A program made the translations under genes and the position numbers. From IMG/VR virus record IMGVR_UViG_3300032236_000109, positions 1 through 64,000 of that record: a stretch of DNA of 64,000 bases. One strand, given 5' to 3'. The notes under the pieces were generated by a model. The model worked only from the letters and a program-made list of their open reading frames with translations. It had not been told where the DNA came from and did not search any database. Below, in pieces: positions 54,495 through 63,528 of the stretch. Numbering within the stretch: the first letter of the stretch is position 1; every line of letters starts with the position of its first letter. The stretch comes from a virus.

Positions 54495-55978
54495 ACTTAG
54501 ATGCTCTTCTAGCTAAACTGCCCCCAAGTGAGCAAGCGGACTTCTTGGAAAAGGCGCAAGCCTACATATCGTCTATTAAGCGGGAAAAGAGCCAAGAAGA
54601 CTTTATGAAGTTTGTTCATACGCTCTGGCACGGGTTTGTAGATGGCGCCCACCACAAGATTATGGCTAAGAAATTTCAGGAGATTGCAGATGGCAAATGT
54701 AAGCGTCTTATTATTAATATGCCTCCTCGTCACACAAAGTCTGAGTTTGCTAGTTACCTTCTACCTGCTTGGTTCCTTGGAAAATTCCCTAAGAAGAAAG
54801 TCATTCAGACGTCTCATACGGCGGAGCTTGCGGTGGGGTTTGGGCGGAAGGTGAGGAACCTTGTTGGTTCCGAGGCTTATGCCGAAATTTTCCCGGGTGT
54901 GGGGCTAAAAAGCGATTCAAAAGCAGCGGGGCGCTGGGCAACTAACAAGGGGGGAGACTATTTTGCGATCGGTGTTGGCGGTACTGTAACTGGTAAAGGT
55001 GCGGATCTTCTGATTATTGACGATCCCCATTCTGAGCAAGAAGCGGCGATTGCCTCTACTAATCCAGAAGTCTATGACAAGGTTTATGAGTGGTACTCCT
55101 CTGGTCCACGCCAGCGTTTACAGCCGGGCGGCGCAATTGTAGTCGTTATGACCCGTTGGAGTCTGAGGGATTTAACGGGGCGGATTTTAAAATCTTCCAT
55201 AGAGCGAGACGGCGATGAGTGGGAAGTCATTAACTTTCCAGCAATCCTAGATAACAATAAACCTCTCTGGCCCGCATTCTGGCCCATAGAAGAACTGTTA
55301 GCTCTGAAGGAAGAATTGCCTGTTTCCAAGTGGAATGCCCAGTACCAACAAAGCCCTACGAGTGAAGAGGGTGCGCTAGTAAAAAGAGAGTGGTGGCAAA
55401 CATGGAAGGGCGATAGGGCGCCCGCCTGTGAATTTATCATCCAATCTTGGGATACCGCTTTTACTAAAAACGAGCGCAGCGACTACTCTGCCTGTACTAC
55501 GTGGGGAGTCTTTTATAAAGATGAAGACCAAAAAGACCCCAATATTATTCTCTTGGATGCTTTTAAAGAACGCCTAGAGTTCCCTGAATTAAAGAAGCGG
55601 GCTTTAGAGGAATACAAACACTGGGAACCAGATGCATTCGTGATTGAGGGAAAGGCGTCAGGACTGCCGTTAATCTTTGAATTGCGAAGGATGGGTATAC
55701 CCGTACAAGAGTTTACACCTACTCGTGGCAATGATAAGATAGCTCGACTGAACTCTGTAACAGATTTATTTGCATCCGGCAAGGTCTGGGCGCCGGGAAC
55801 AAGATGGGCTGATGAAGTGATGGAAGAGATGGCGGCGTTTCCAAACTCGGAACATGACGACTTAGTGGATAGTGCCACTCAAGCGTTAATCCGGTTTCGA
55901 AAGGGCGGTTTCATTTCACTCCCATCAGATGATGATGATGACGAACCAATTTATAGACGCAAAGCTGCGTATTACTAG
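54491..55978 (+). CDS. terL: Terminase large subunit
   Basis: 495 residues. ATPase: NMPPRHTKS (Walker A, ~77-84), GADLLIIDDP (Walker B, Asp177/178), VVMTRWS coupling motif. Nuclease: QSWDTAF, FVIEGKASG and SEHDDLVDSATQAL supply the acidic metal-binding residues. Of the phage-type family related to psiM2 ORF9 and P22-like packaging enzymes. Motor translocates DNA into the procapsid and cuts concatemers. Followed by the portal with an 8-base gap. Confidence 0.95.
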   Translation: MNLDALLAKLPPSEQADFLEKAQAYISSIKREKSQEDFMKFVHTLWHGFVDGAHHKIMAKKFQEIADGKCKRLIINMPPRHTKSEFASYLLPAWFLGKFPKKKVIQTSHTAELAVGFGRKVRNLVGSEAYAEIFPGVGLKSDSKAAGRWATNKGGDYFAIGVGGTVTGKGADLLIIDDPHSEQEAAIASTNPEVYDKVYEWYSSGPRQRLQPGGAIVVVMTRWSLRDLTGRILKSSIERDGDEWEVINFPAILDNNKPLWPAFWPIEELLALKEELPVSKWNAQYQQSPTSEEGALVKREWWQTWKGDRAPACEFIIQSWDTAFTKNERSDYSACTTWGVFYKDEDQKDPNIILLDAFKERLEFPELKKRALEEYKHWEPDAFVIEGKASGLPLIFELRRMGIPVQEFTPTRGNDKIARLNSVTDLFASGKVWAPGTRWADEVMEEMAAFPNSEHDDLVDSATQALIRFRKGGFISLPSDDDDDEPIYRRKAAYY

Positions 55979-55986
55979 GAACCACT

Positions 55987-58458
55987 ATGGCAATTGAAAA
56001 AGGTTTATACCAAGCCCCTGAAGGGATTGAATCTCTAGCTCAAGCAGAGCCAGAATTTGAAATAGAGATCGAGGATCCTGAGTCTGTAACAATTGGCATT
56101 GATGGCATGGAAATATCCTTAGAGCCAGAAGTCGAGACCGCTGATACTTTTGACGCTAACTTAGCGGAGTACATGAGTGATGCAGAGTTATCTTCTGTAG
56201 CTGGCGATTTAATCGGCGAATACGAAGCTGACGTAGCATCTAGAAAAGACTGGATCCAAACTTATGTAGACGGTCTAGAACTCTTGGGTCTAAAAATCGA
56301 AGAGAGAACCGAACCATGGGAAGGCGCATGCGGCGTTTACCATCCAATTCTTTCCGAAGCAGTAGTGAAGTTCCAAGCAGAAATGATTATGGAAACTTTC
56401 CCTGCCGCTGGTCCTGTAAAGACAGAGATTATTGGTAAAGAAACTACAGAGAAAAAAGAATCTGCATCTCGTGTTCAAGCTGACATGAATTACCAGTTAA
56501 CAGATGTAATGCAAGAATACCGTCCTGAGCATGAGCGTTTGCTCTGGGGCTTGGGGATTGCAGGTAACGCCTTTAAGAAGGTGTACTTTGATCCTTCTTT
56601 AAACCGCCAAGTAGCCATGTTTGTACCGGCAGAAGATATGGTGGTTCCTTACGGCGCATCTAATCTAGAGTCGGCAGAGCGTGTTACTCACGTTATGCGT
56701 AAGACTGAAAACGATATTGCCCGCTTACAAGCTGCAGGTTTTTACCGTGATATTGATCTTGGTACACCAGACAATGTATTAGACGAAGTAGAGAAAAAGA
56801 TTGCTGAGAAGCTAGGCTTTAGAGCTACCTCGGATGACCGCTATAAAGTTTTGGAGATGCACGTTAATCTGGATCTACCCGGATTTGAGCATACTGATGA
56901 AGATGGTGAGATGACTGGCATTGGATTGCCGTATGTTGTCTCGATTGAAAAAGGATCTGGCTCTGTATTAGCCATCCGCCGCAACTGGAACCCAGACGAT
57001 GAGACACATCAAAAACGCCAGCACTTTGTTCATTACGGTTACATTCCGGGCTTTGGTTTCTATTGCTTTGGTCTTATTCATCTTATTGGAGCTTTTGCCA
57101 AGTCTGGTACTTCTATCCTTAGACAGCTCGTGGATGCGGGATCCCTCGCTAACTTGCCGGGCGGCTTTAAGACCCGTGGCATGCGAATCAAAGGTGACGA
57201 CACACCGATAGCACCGGGCGAATTCCGTGACGTAGATGTACCAAGCGGAACCATGAAGGACAATATTCTTCCTCTGCCATACAAAGAGCCATCATTAGTA
57301 TTAGCTCAATTGCTAGATAAAGTTGTTGACGAAGGACGCCGCTTTGCTTCTGCAGCAGATCTCAAAGTTGCCGACATGTCAGGGAATACCCCAGTAGGGA
57401 CAACCCTAGCAATCTTGGAAAGAACTCTCAAAGTAATGTCTGCGGTACAAGCCCGTGTTCATTATTCTATGAAGCAAGAGTTCCGTTTACTAAAGCGCAT
57501 TATCGCTGACTACACACCAGAAGACTATAGCTATGAGCCATCTGACGGTCGCCGTTCTGCTAAGCGTTCTGACTATGACAACGTTGACGTTATCCCAGTA
57601 AGCGATCCTAATGCAGCGACAATGAGTCAAAAGATTATGCAGTATCAAGCTGCTCTTCAATTGTCTCAAGGCGCTCCACAGTTATATAACTTACCGCTAT
57701 TACACCGTGAGATGCTAGATGCTTTAGGTATTAAAAATGCAGCCAAGTTAGTTCCATTACCAGACGATCAAAAGCCACGGGATCCAATTTCGGAAAACAT
57801 GGCGGCGTTCAAAATGGAACCGCTAAAAGCATTCTTGTACCAAGACCACGAAGCGCACATTGCCGTTCATATGGCTGCAATGCAAGATCCAAAGATCATG
57901 GCAACAATGGGTCAAAACCCAAATGCCCAAATGATTCTTGGCGCTATGATGTCTCACATTCAAGAACACGTTGGATACGAATACCGCCGTCAGATGGAAG
58001 AGATGATCGGCGTTCCAATTCCATACGATGAAGAAAACGAAGATGGAATTCCACAAGAGATGGAACTCCAGATCGCAAGATTGGCAGCACCTGCAGCTCA
58101 GAAATTACTGCAGCTCAGCCAGTCACAAGCTGCTCAACAGCAAGCACAGCAACAGGCTCAGGATCCGTTGATCCAGATCCAACAAGCTGAACTAGCCGTT
58201 AAGCAACAAGACGCTGCGACTAAGCAGCAAAAAGTCCAGATGGATGCGCAAGCGAAAGCCCAGCAAATTGCAATTGAGCAAGAACGAATTGCTTCTCAAG
58301 AGCGTATTGCGGCTATGCAAAACCAAACGAAGATGGATAAGGATAGAACCCAAATGGCTATCCAAAGTGATATTGAACATGCACGACTTGCGGTGGACAT
58401 CGGCAAGCATGAACAACAGATGTCCGTACAGAAGGAGAAACCAACGAAAGGTAAATGA
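55987..58458 (+). CDS. Portal protein, large podovirus type
   Basis: 823 residues, long as in P22-like portals. After an acidic N-terminus (EFEIEIEDPESVTIGIDGME) come the wing and stem parts: TEPWEGACGVYHPILSEAVV, SASRVQADMNYQLTDVMQEY, MVVPYGASNLESAERVTHVM, and GTTLAILERTLKVMSAVQAR. The C-terminal ~160 residues are Gln/Ala-rich helical (QAAQQQAQQQAQDPLIQIQQ), like the barrel of P22 portals. Forms the dodecameric ring at the capsid vertex. Confidence 0.88.
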   Translation: MAIEKGLYQAPEGIESLAQAEPEFEIEIEDPESVTIGIDGMEISLEPEVETADTFDANLAEYMSDAELSSVAGDLIGEYEADVASRKDWIQTYVDGLELLGLKIEERTEPWEGACGVYHPILSEAVVKFQAEMIMETFPAAGPVKTEIIGKETTEKKESASRVQADMNYQLTDVMQEYRPEHERLLWGLGIAGNAFKKVYFDPSLNRQVAMFVPAEDMVVPYGASNLESAERVTHVMRKTENDIARLQAAGFYRDIDLGTPDNVLDEVEKKIAEKLGFRATSDDRYKVLEMHVNLDLPGFEHTDEDGEMTGIGLPYVVSIEKGSGSVLAIRRNWNPDDETHQKRQHFVHYGYIPGFGFYCFGLIHLIGAFAKSGTSILRQLVDAGSLANLPGGFKTRGMRIKGDDTPIAPGEFRDVDVPSGTMKDNILPLPYKEPSLVLAQLLDKVVDEGRRFASAADLKVADMSGNTPVGTTLAILERTLKVMSAVQARVHYSMKQEFRLLKRIIADYTPEDYSYEPSDGRRSAKRSDYDNVDVIPVSDPNAATMSQKIMQYQAALQLSQGAPQLYNLPLLHREMLDALGIKNAAKLVPLPDDQKPRDPISENMAAFKMEPLKAFLYQDHEAHIAVHMAAMQDPKIMATMGQNPNAQMILGAMMSHIQEHVGYEYRRQMEEMIGVPIPYDEENEDGIPQEMELQIARLAAPAAQKLLQLSQSQAAQQQAQQQAQDPLIQIQQAELAVKQQDAATKQQKVQMDAQAKAQQIAIEQERIASQERIAAMQNQTKMDKDRTQMAIQSDIEHARLAVDIGKHEQQMSVQKEKPTKGK

Positions 58459-58646
58459 TGGATCCTTTAGCAGTAGTACTCATAGAGGCGAAAGACCGCC
58501 TTGCAATGCTCAGTGAGGCATTACAAAAAGGTCATTGCGCATCTTACGATGAGTACAAATACATATGTGGACAGATTCGAGGTCTAGAGTCTGCATGTGG
58601 AATCATACTAGACCTTCAGAAAAAAATGGAGACCTCCGATGAGTGA
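58455..58646 (+). CDS. Small helical head-region protein (63 aa)
   Basis: MDPLAVVLIEAKDRLAMLSE, then YKYICGQIRGLESACGIILD: two helices, two cysteines. ATG 58455 overlaps the portal stop; an ATG at 58458 would give one residue less. Similar short proteins lie between portal and GroES-like genes in related phages (recall). Function unknown. Confidence 0.58.
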   Translation: MMDPLAVVLIEAKDRLAMLSEALQKGHCASYDEYKYICGQIRGLESACGIILDLQKKMETSDE

Positions 58647-59040
58647 TCTTAAGTTAGACCAAGCAGTAGATTTATCCGCATTACTCAACAAAGACGCAGA
58701 TGACAAAGCCCGTCAATTGCCTCAACCAACTGGTTATCGCATTCTTTGCGCTATTCCAGAGGTAGAAGCAGAGTACGAAAGTGGCTTAATAAAAGCAGAC
58801 GCAACCATTAACTATGAAGAAAAGCTGGCAACAGTCCTTTTCGTGGTAGATCTTGGTCCAGATTGCTATTTAGATAAAACAAGGTTCCCAAATGGACCTT
58901 GGTGCCAACGTGGTGACTTTGTAATCGTAAGACCAAACGCTGGAACACGCCTGTTAATTCATGGTCGTGAGTTCAGATTGATCAATGATGATTCCGTAGA
59001 GTCCGTAGTCCAAGACCCTCGTGGAATTAAACGTGCTTAA
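58639..59040 (+). CDS. GroES-like (Cpn10-fold) cochaperonin
   Basis: 133 residues. PTGYRILCAIPEVEAEYESG, LATVLFVVDLGPDCYLD, QRGDFVIVRPNAGTRLLIHG and REFRLINDDSV follow the GroES barrel order (P..DRVLV, VG.G, GD.V....Y.G, E....IV..D). Phage-encoded versions such as T4 gp31 work with host GroEL to fold the capsid protein, and the capsid gene lies 2 kb downstream. A mobile loop is less clear here. Confidence 0.78.
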   Translation: MSDLKLDQAVDLSALLNKDADDKARQLPQPTGYRILCAIPEVEAEYESGLIKADATINYEEKLATVLFVVDLGPDCYLDKTRFPNGPWCQRGDFVIVRPNAGTRLLIHGREFRLINDDSVESVVQDPRGIKRA

Positions 59041-59050
59041 GGAGTAATAA

Positions 59051-60007
59051 ATGCCACAAGAACTAAAACAGTTCGAATTTCCAGACGAAATTGAAGTTGA
59101 AGGTACTAATACTGAAAACGCCAATCAAGATGGATTCGAAATTGAGATTGAAAACGATACTCCTCCACAGGATCGTAATCGTAAACCCGTAGATCCTGAA
59201 GTTGCTGAAGCAGTAGAGGAAGAAAACCTCGAAAAATTCAACAATGATCAGAATGAAGCTATCAAAGCAGCTAAAAAACTCTGGCACCAAGAGCGCCGTG
59301 AGAAGGATGCTGCAGTTCGAGAGCAGCAAGAAGCCCTGAAATTGGCAAAAATTGCGCTTGAAGAGAACAAAAAGCTCAAAGAACGTCTACATAATGGTGA
59401 AAACGCTTTTGTTGACACGGTAAAACAGTCCGCTCAACAAGAATTGGAGTCAGCAAAGGTAGCATTTAAGGCTGCATATGAGTCTGGTGACGCAGATAAG
59501 CTGTTAGAAGCCCAAGAGCGCATGACAAATGCAAAGATTAAGGCAGATAGAGCAGAAAACTATCGTCCTCAACCTGAAAAGGCTTTACAACTACCAGAAG
59601 CTGATGTACAAATACAACAACCGCAAGTAAATGCGCCCGATAAGAAGGCTCTTAAATGGCAAAAACGCAATCAATGGTTTGGTCAAGACGAAGAGATGAC
59701 TAGCTTAGCGCTTGGCTTGCATGAGAAATTGGTACGTAACGGGGTCCCGGCTGGATCAAGTGAATACTACGAAAGCATTGATAAAACGATGCGCAAACGC
59801 TTCCCTGAGAATTTCGAGGAAGAAGAAGTAGAGGTAGAAGAACCCGAAAAGGTTCAGAAACCTAAAGCTAGTACGGTAGTCGCTCCGGCAACACGAAGTA
59901 CGTCTCCGAAAAAGATTCGTATGAGCAAAACCCAAGTCCTGCTTGCGAAAAAGCTAGGTCTTACCCCAGAGCAGTACGCCCGTGAACTAACTAAATTGGA
60001 GTCTTAA
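59051..60007 (+). CDS. Scaffold-like coiled-coil head protein
   Basis: 318 residues, highly charged and helical. Acidic N-terminus (ETTPPQDRN-type), coiled coil at ~60-175 (HQERREKDAAVREQQEALKL), then a Pro/Val linker and a basic C-terminal helix (SKTQVLLAKKLGLTPEQYAR), the usual capsid-binding end of scaffolding proteins. Position between portal and capsid genes is that of scaffold genes. Identification is by composition and order. Confidence 0.75.
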   Translation: MPQELKQFEFPDEIEVEGTNTENANQDGFEIEIENDTPPQDRNRKPVDPEVAEAVEEENLEKFNNDQNEAIKAAKKLWHQERREKDAAVREQQEALKLAKIALEENKKLKERLHNGENAFVDTVKQSAQQELESAKVAFKAAYESGDADKLLEAQERMTNAKIKADRAENYRPQPEKALQLPEADVQIQQPQVNAPDKKALKWQKRNQWFGQDEEMTSLALGLHEKLVRNGVPAGSSEYYESIDKTMRKRFPENFEEEEVEVEEPEKVQKPKASTVVAPATRSTSPKKIRMSKTQVLLAKKLGLTPEQYARELTKLES

Positions 60008-60008
60008 A

Positions 60009-60458
60009 ATGGCTGAAGTAAGAAAAACTCGTGAGCTTGAAACCCGTGTAACAATGGAGCGCCCTAACAGTTGGCAGCAACCAGAATTACTCCCTGAACC
60101 TGATAAACAGGCTGGGTTTGCTTATCGCTGGATTCGTGTCGCAACACTGAACAACCCAGATCCACGTAATCTTTCAGGAAAACTGAGAGAAGGATGGGAA
60201 CCTGTTCGTATTGAGGAACAACCTAAATTCCAACTGTTAGTCGATCCGACAAGTCGCTTTAAGGACAACATCGAAATCGGCGGTTTGTTGCTTTGCAAAA
60301 CCCCAGAAGAGTTTGTCGCACAGCGTAACGCTTATTACGCTAACCAAACACAAGCCCAGACGGATGCTGTAGACAACAATCTCATGCGCCAGAGCGATCC
60401 TCGTATGCCACTCTTTAAAGAGAGTAAGTCTACGAGTACCAAAGGCGTTACAAATTAA
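60009..60458 (+). CDS. Conserved head-region hypothetical protein (149 aa)
   Basis: RPNSWQQPELLPEPDKQAGF, then YRWIRVATLNNPDPRNLSGK and GLLLCKTPEEFVAQRNAYYA: this protein type recurs between scaffold and capsid genes of aquatic podoviruses (recall). Alpha/beta, neutral. Probably a minor capsid or assembly factor. Confidence 0.65.
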   Translation: MAEVRKTRELETRVTMERPNSWQQPELLPEPDKQAGFAYRWIRVATLNNPDPRNLSGKLREGWEPVRIEEQPKFQLLVDPTSRFKDNIEIGGLLLCKTPEEFVAQRNAYYANQTQAQTDAVDNNLMRQSDPRMPLFKESKSTSTKGVTN

Positions 60459-60479
60459 CTTTTATTAATGGAGATTTAA

Positions 60480-61106
60480 ATGGCTTATCCAACCGTTTCT
60501 GCTCCCTACGGCTTAGACCCTGTTAACCGTGCTGACTTTATGCCTTATGCGGGCGCAACTCAGCAATTGCCAATCGCTAGTACTTATAACACTGCGATTT
60601 TCAATGGTGACATCGTTATGGTCAAAGGTGGCAATATCATCAAATCAAACGTAACTGTAGACGCTACTACTGACAATACCGCTAACTTAACATACGGTGT
60701 TTTCATGGGCGTTCAATACGTTAACACTCAAGGTCAAACAGTTCAGGCTCAGTACTATCCCGGTAATGCTGCTGCTACTTCTGCTATTGCTTATGTTGTT
60801 AGCGATCCTATGGCTGCGTTTAAAGTTGCTATTACCTATTCAGCTAATACAACTATCACTACTGCCAACTCTTCTGTTGTTGGTACTAACATGACTATCC
60901 TGCAATCTACAGGTTCTACTACTACTGGTGACTCAGCAATTTCTGTTGTTGCTCCAGTAATCGGAACCGGTAACGCTGCAGCATTGCCTGTTAAATGTAT
61001 CGCCGTAGTTCCAGAGACTGCTACTGGTAATAACGCCTACACGGAAGTTATCGTGAAGTTGAATAACCCACAGATGCTGGCAACTGCAGCACAAAACTAC
61101 GTATAA
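60480..61106 (+). CDS. Capsid-associated (decoration-type) protein
   Basis: 208 residues. MAYPTVSAPYGLDPVNRADF, then a beta-rich Thr/Ala/Val protein with FNGDIVMVKGG and GVFMGVQYVN. Proteins of this type precede the capsid gene in related phages and are found in virions. Preceded by GGAG. Likely a capsid decoration or stabilising protein. Confidence 0.68.
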   Translation: MAYPTVSAPYGLDPVNRADFMPYAGATQQLPIASTYNTAIFNGDIVMVKGGNIIKSNVTVDATTDNTANLTYGVFMGVQYVNTQGQTVQAQYYPGNAAATSAIAYVVSDPMAAFKVAITYSANTTITTANSSVVGTNMTILQSTGSTTTGDSAISVVAPVIGTGNAAALPVKCIAVVPETATGNNAYTEVIVKLNNPQMLATAAQNYV

Positions 61107-61119
61107 AGGAGCTAATTAA

Positions 61120-62028
61120 ATGGCTATTTCTCGTGCCCAACTATTAAAAGAGCTTCTGCCCGGTTTGAACGCATTGTTCGGATTGGAATACGCTCGCTAC
61201 GGTGAAGAACATAAAGAAGTTTATGAAACAGAGACTTCTGAGCGTTCTTTTGAAGAAGAAACCAAATTGTCTGGCTTTAGCGCAGCACCTGTCAAAAACG
61301 AAGGCTCAGCCATCGCTTATGACAATGCGCAAGAAGCATGGACAGCTCGCTACAACCATCAAACTATCGCCCTTGGCTTTAGCTTGACAGAAGAGGCGAT
61401 CGAAGATAACTTGTATGACTCTTTGTCTGCTCGTTACACTAAAGCTTTAGCTCGTGCTATGGCTTACACTAAGCAAGTTAAAGCTGCTGCTGTATTGAAC
61501 AACGGCTTCACCACTGGTTACAACGGTGGCGATGGCGTTCCATTGTTCTCTACTGCACATCCTTTGGTTTCTGGTGGTACAAACAGCAACACTCCATCTG
61601 TTGCCGCTGACTTGAATGAGACTTCTTTGGAGTCTGCTGTTATTCAAATCGCTGCTTGGACAGATGAGCGTGGTCTGTTGATCGCTGCTAAACCTAAGAA
61701 ATTGGTTGTTCCACCTGCACTCCAGTTCGTTGCAACTCGCTTGCTCGAAACTGAATTGCGTGTTGGTACAAACGATAACGACATCAACGCAATCAAGAAC
61801 AATGGTTCCGTTGCTGAAGGTTACGCTATCAACCACTTCTTGACTGACACAAACGGCTGGTTCTTGACAACTGATGTTCCAAACGGTATGAAGCATTTCG
61901 TTCGTACTCCTTTGAGCAACAGCATGGACGGCGACTTCGATACTGGTAACGTTCGTTACAAGTCTCGTGAGCGTTATTCATTTGGTTGGTCTGATCCTCT
62001 TGGTATGTTCGGCAGCCCCGGCGCCTAA
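61120..62028 (+). CDS. Major capsid protein (Mu gpT/HK97-fold type)
   Basis: 302 residues. RSFEEETKLSGFSAAPVKNE, YNHQTIALGFSLTEEAIEDN, GDGVPLFSTAHPLVSGGTNS and FGWSDPLGMFGSPGA are signatures I associate with Mu-T-like major head subunits in aquatic phages. The N-terminal helix, E-loop-like and A-domain segments fit the HK97 fold. Strong AAGGAG and a terminator straight after fit high expression. Probably folded with the GroES-like protein and the scaffold. Confidence 0.85.
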   Translation: MAISRAQLLKELLPGLNALFGLEYARYGEEHKEVYETETSERSFEEETKLSGFSAAPVKNEGSAIAYDNAQEAWTARYNHQTIALGFSLTEEAIEDNLYDSLSARYTKALARAMAYTKQVKAAAVLNNGFTTGYNGGDGVPLFSTAHPLVSGGTNSNTPSVAADLNETSLESAVIQIAAWTDERGLLIAAKPKKLVVPPALQFVATRLLETELRVGTNDNDINAIKNNGSVAEGYAINHFLTDTNGWFLTTDVPNGMKHFVRTPLSNSMDGDFDTGNVRYKSRERYSFGWSDPLGMFGSPGA

Positions 62029-62051
62029 TACCTTAAAACCCACGGTTTTAG

Positions 62052-62080
62052 ACCCCGCCCAAAAAGTGGGGTTTTTTCTT
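62052..62080 (+). terminator. Intrinsic terminator after the capsid gene
   Basis: ACCCC/GGGGT stem (62052-62056 with 62068-62072) closed by GCCCAAAAAGT, followed by TTTTTTCTTT. Limits read-through from the capsid gene into the decoration genes, which have their own promoter. Confidence 0.8.
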
Positions 62081-62089
62081 TATAAAAGC

Positions 62090-62117
62090 TTGTAAATACT
62101 TTTACTTGTAGTATTAT
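62090..62117 (+). promoter_or_regulatory. Sigma-70 promoter for the gene at 62208
   Basis: TTGTAA (62090-62095), 16-base spacer, TATTAT (62112-62117). Predicted start ~62124, giving a leader of ~84 bases before ATG 62208. Confidence 0.55.
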
Positions 62118-62127
62118 TGGGGTAAAC

Positions 62128-62180
62128 CAGAGTTTTGGTCTATCAAACTGATCTGGCAGACGACATACCGATTGATAGAC
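62128..62180 (+). promoter_or_regulatory. Structured 5' leader with two competing stems
   Basis: GTCTATCAA (62138-62146) pairs perfectly with TTGATAGAC (62172-62180). A CCAGA/TCTGG pair (62128-62132 with 62152-62156) would exclude it. Short leader before AAGGACAATTT and ATG 62208. Could affect mRNA stability or be a control switch. Confidence 0.45.
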
Positions 62181-62207
62181 TTATCTTGTATGTAAGGACA
62201 ATTTATC

Positions 62208-62717
62208 ATGGCATTAGCAACAACCTCAGCCGTATGGCGCTCAACAGGTGGTGATCAGACTCGTACAGCTTACGCTGGTTCGATGGACATGGTTGCCCAG
62301 TTTTATATTGCAAACACATCTTCAACAACCGCAAACGTAGTAGTTTCTTCTACTAACAACGCTGCTGTTATTCTTCCAGCAAACGCTGTAGTTTTGACTG
62401 TAAATATTACTAACCCATCTACTGGCGCTAACTCTACAGCTAACATTGGTTACACACCTTTGGTTTCTGTTGGTCCCGGTCAAACAACTACTTTAGGCAC
62501 AAACGTTCCTAATGCATTTGTAAACAATGCAAACTTAACAACCCGTCAAGTAATTAATATTGCTGGTACAGGCGCTGGTGCTTCATTGGGTAACGTAGCT
62601 AACGCAACTAACCTCATCGTTCTTACTTCTGCTATCGGTACTGCTGGTGCAGTTGGTGGTCCAGTTACTGGCTCTATCCGTTACTACATCGCAGACAACG
62701 GTCAGCAAAACGTTTAA
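62208..62717 (+). CDS. Virion decoration-type protein (169 aa)
   Basis: MALATTSAVWRSTGGDQTRT, then TAYAGSMDMVAQFYIANTSS followed by beta-rich Ala/Thr/Asn sequence with GPGQTTTLGTN. Composition resembles capsid decoration or head-fibre proteins. It has its own promoter and terminator-bounded leader, which suggests separately set dose. No enzymatic motif. Confidence 0.6.
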   Translation: MALATTSAVWRSTGGDQTRTAYAGSMDMVAQFYIANTSSTTANVVVSSTNNAAVILPANAVVLTVNITNPSTGANSTANIGYTPLVSVGPGQTTTLGTNVPNAFVNNANLTTRQVINIAGTGAGASLGNVANATNLIVLTSAIGTAGAVGGPVTGSIRYYIADNGQQNV

Positions 62718-62725
62718 TTAATCTA

Positions 62726-62741
62726 GGGGGATTCGTCCCCC
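62726..62741 (+). promoter_or_regulatory. GGGGGA-TTCG-TCCCCC hairpin in the intergenic leader
   Basis: A perfect six-pair stem with a TTCG tetraloop between 62208-62717 and 62766. It is not followed by a T-run, so an RNA-stability or processing element is more likely than a terminator. Confidence 0.5.
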
Positions 62742-62765
62742 GCTTAAATCTTTAGGAGATTAATT

Positions 62766-63278
62766 ATGACAATGCAATATGACGTAAAAGGCTCGCACCT
62801 TAGCGGTTCTGGCTTTTTATATGTTGGTCGAGTTCGTATGAAAAACTTGGTATATCAAGGTAACGGCACTGCTGGCGCTATTGATATTTTTGATACTAAC
62901 GCTGCACCTAATGCAGCTACATACGCACGTACTGGATATGTTGTTACAGTAACTAGTACGGGACATGGTTTAGGTAACGGGCAAACAGTTGGTATTACTT
63001 TTGCGCCACTTTCAAACGTGTCAGCTACTGCTGGTAATTACCAAATAGGCAATGCAACTGCCAATACATTTACTATTACTGATATTAATACTGGTTCAAT
63101 TGCTAACACCGCAAACTGTACTTATGTTTATGGCGGTAATGAATGGCTTACTAGCTACAATACTGGTACTGCAATACAACCTTTCCAAGTTATTTTTTCT
63201 GGTGAAGGCGTATTAGCAAGAAACGGTGTCTATGCAAACGTAACTAACATATCGTATCAAACTATTCAGTATGGCTAA
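62766..63278 (+). CDS. Virion beta protein with FCCH-like module (170 aa)
   Basis: MTMQYDVKGSHLSGSGFLYV, then YVVTVTSTGHGLGNGQTVGI and NTFTITDINTGSIAN: the TVTVTSTGHGL...G..V.I..NTFTIT pattern is the small beta domain that phage annotations call an E1-FCCH-like or tail-beta module. Likely a second decoration or head-tip protein. Preceded by AGGAG. Confidence 0.62.
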   Translation: MTMQYDVKGSHLSGSGFLYVGRVRMKNLVYQGNGTAGAIDIFDTNAAPNAATYARTGYVVTVTSTGHGLGNGQTVGITFAPLSNVSATAGNYQIGNATANTFTITDINTGSIANTANCTYVYGGNEWLTSYNTGTAIQPFQVIFSGEGVLARNGVYANVTNISYQTIQYG

Positions 63279-63528
63279 TAAGAAAACCCCTTCTCTAGCA
63301 GTAGGTAGAGGCGAAAAATTACCAGTATCTAAGGGTGCTGGTCTTACCGCCAAAGGTAGAGCAAAGTACAATGCTGCAACTGGCTCAAACCTTAAAGCCC
63401 CACAGCCAGAAGGCGGAGCAAGAAAGAAATCTTTCTGCGCTCGCATGTCTGGTATGCCGGGTCCAATGAAGGATGAAAAAGGACGCCCTACTCGTAAGGC
63501 GGCTAGCTTAGCAAGATGGAAATGTTAA
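63271..63528 (+). CDS. Small basic protein, DUF6321-like (85 aa)
   Basis: LPVSKGAGLTAKGRAKYNAA, then KKSFCARMSGMPGPMKDEKG and RKAASLARWKC: the SFCARM.GM......KDGRPT.KA.SL..W.C pattern is DUF6321, a protein found near capsid genes. Very basic, with two cysteines. Overlaps the next start (TAATG). Function unknown; DNA contact in the head is possible. Confidence 0.7.
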   Translation: MANKKTPSLAVGRGEKLPVSKGAGLTAKGRAKYNAATGSNLKAPQPEGGARKKSFCARMSGMPGPMKDEKGRPTRKAASLARWKC

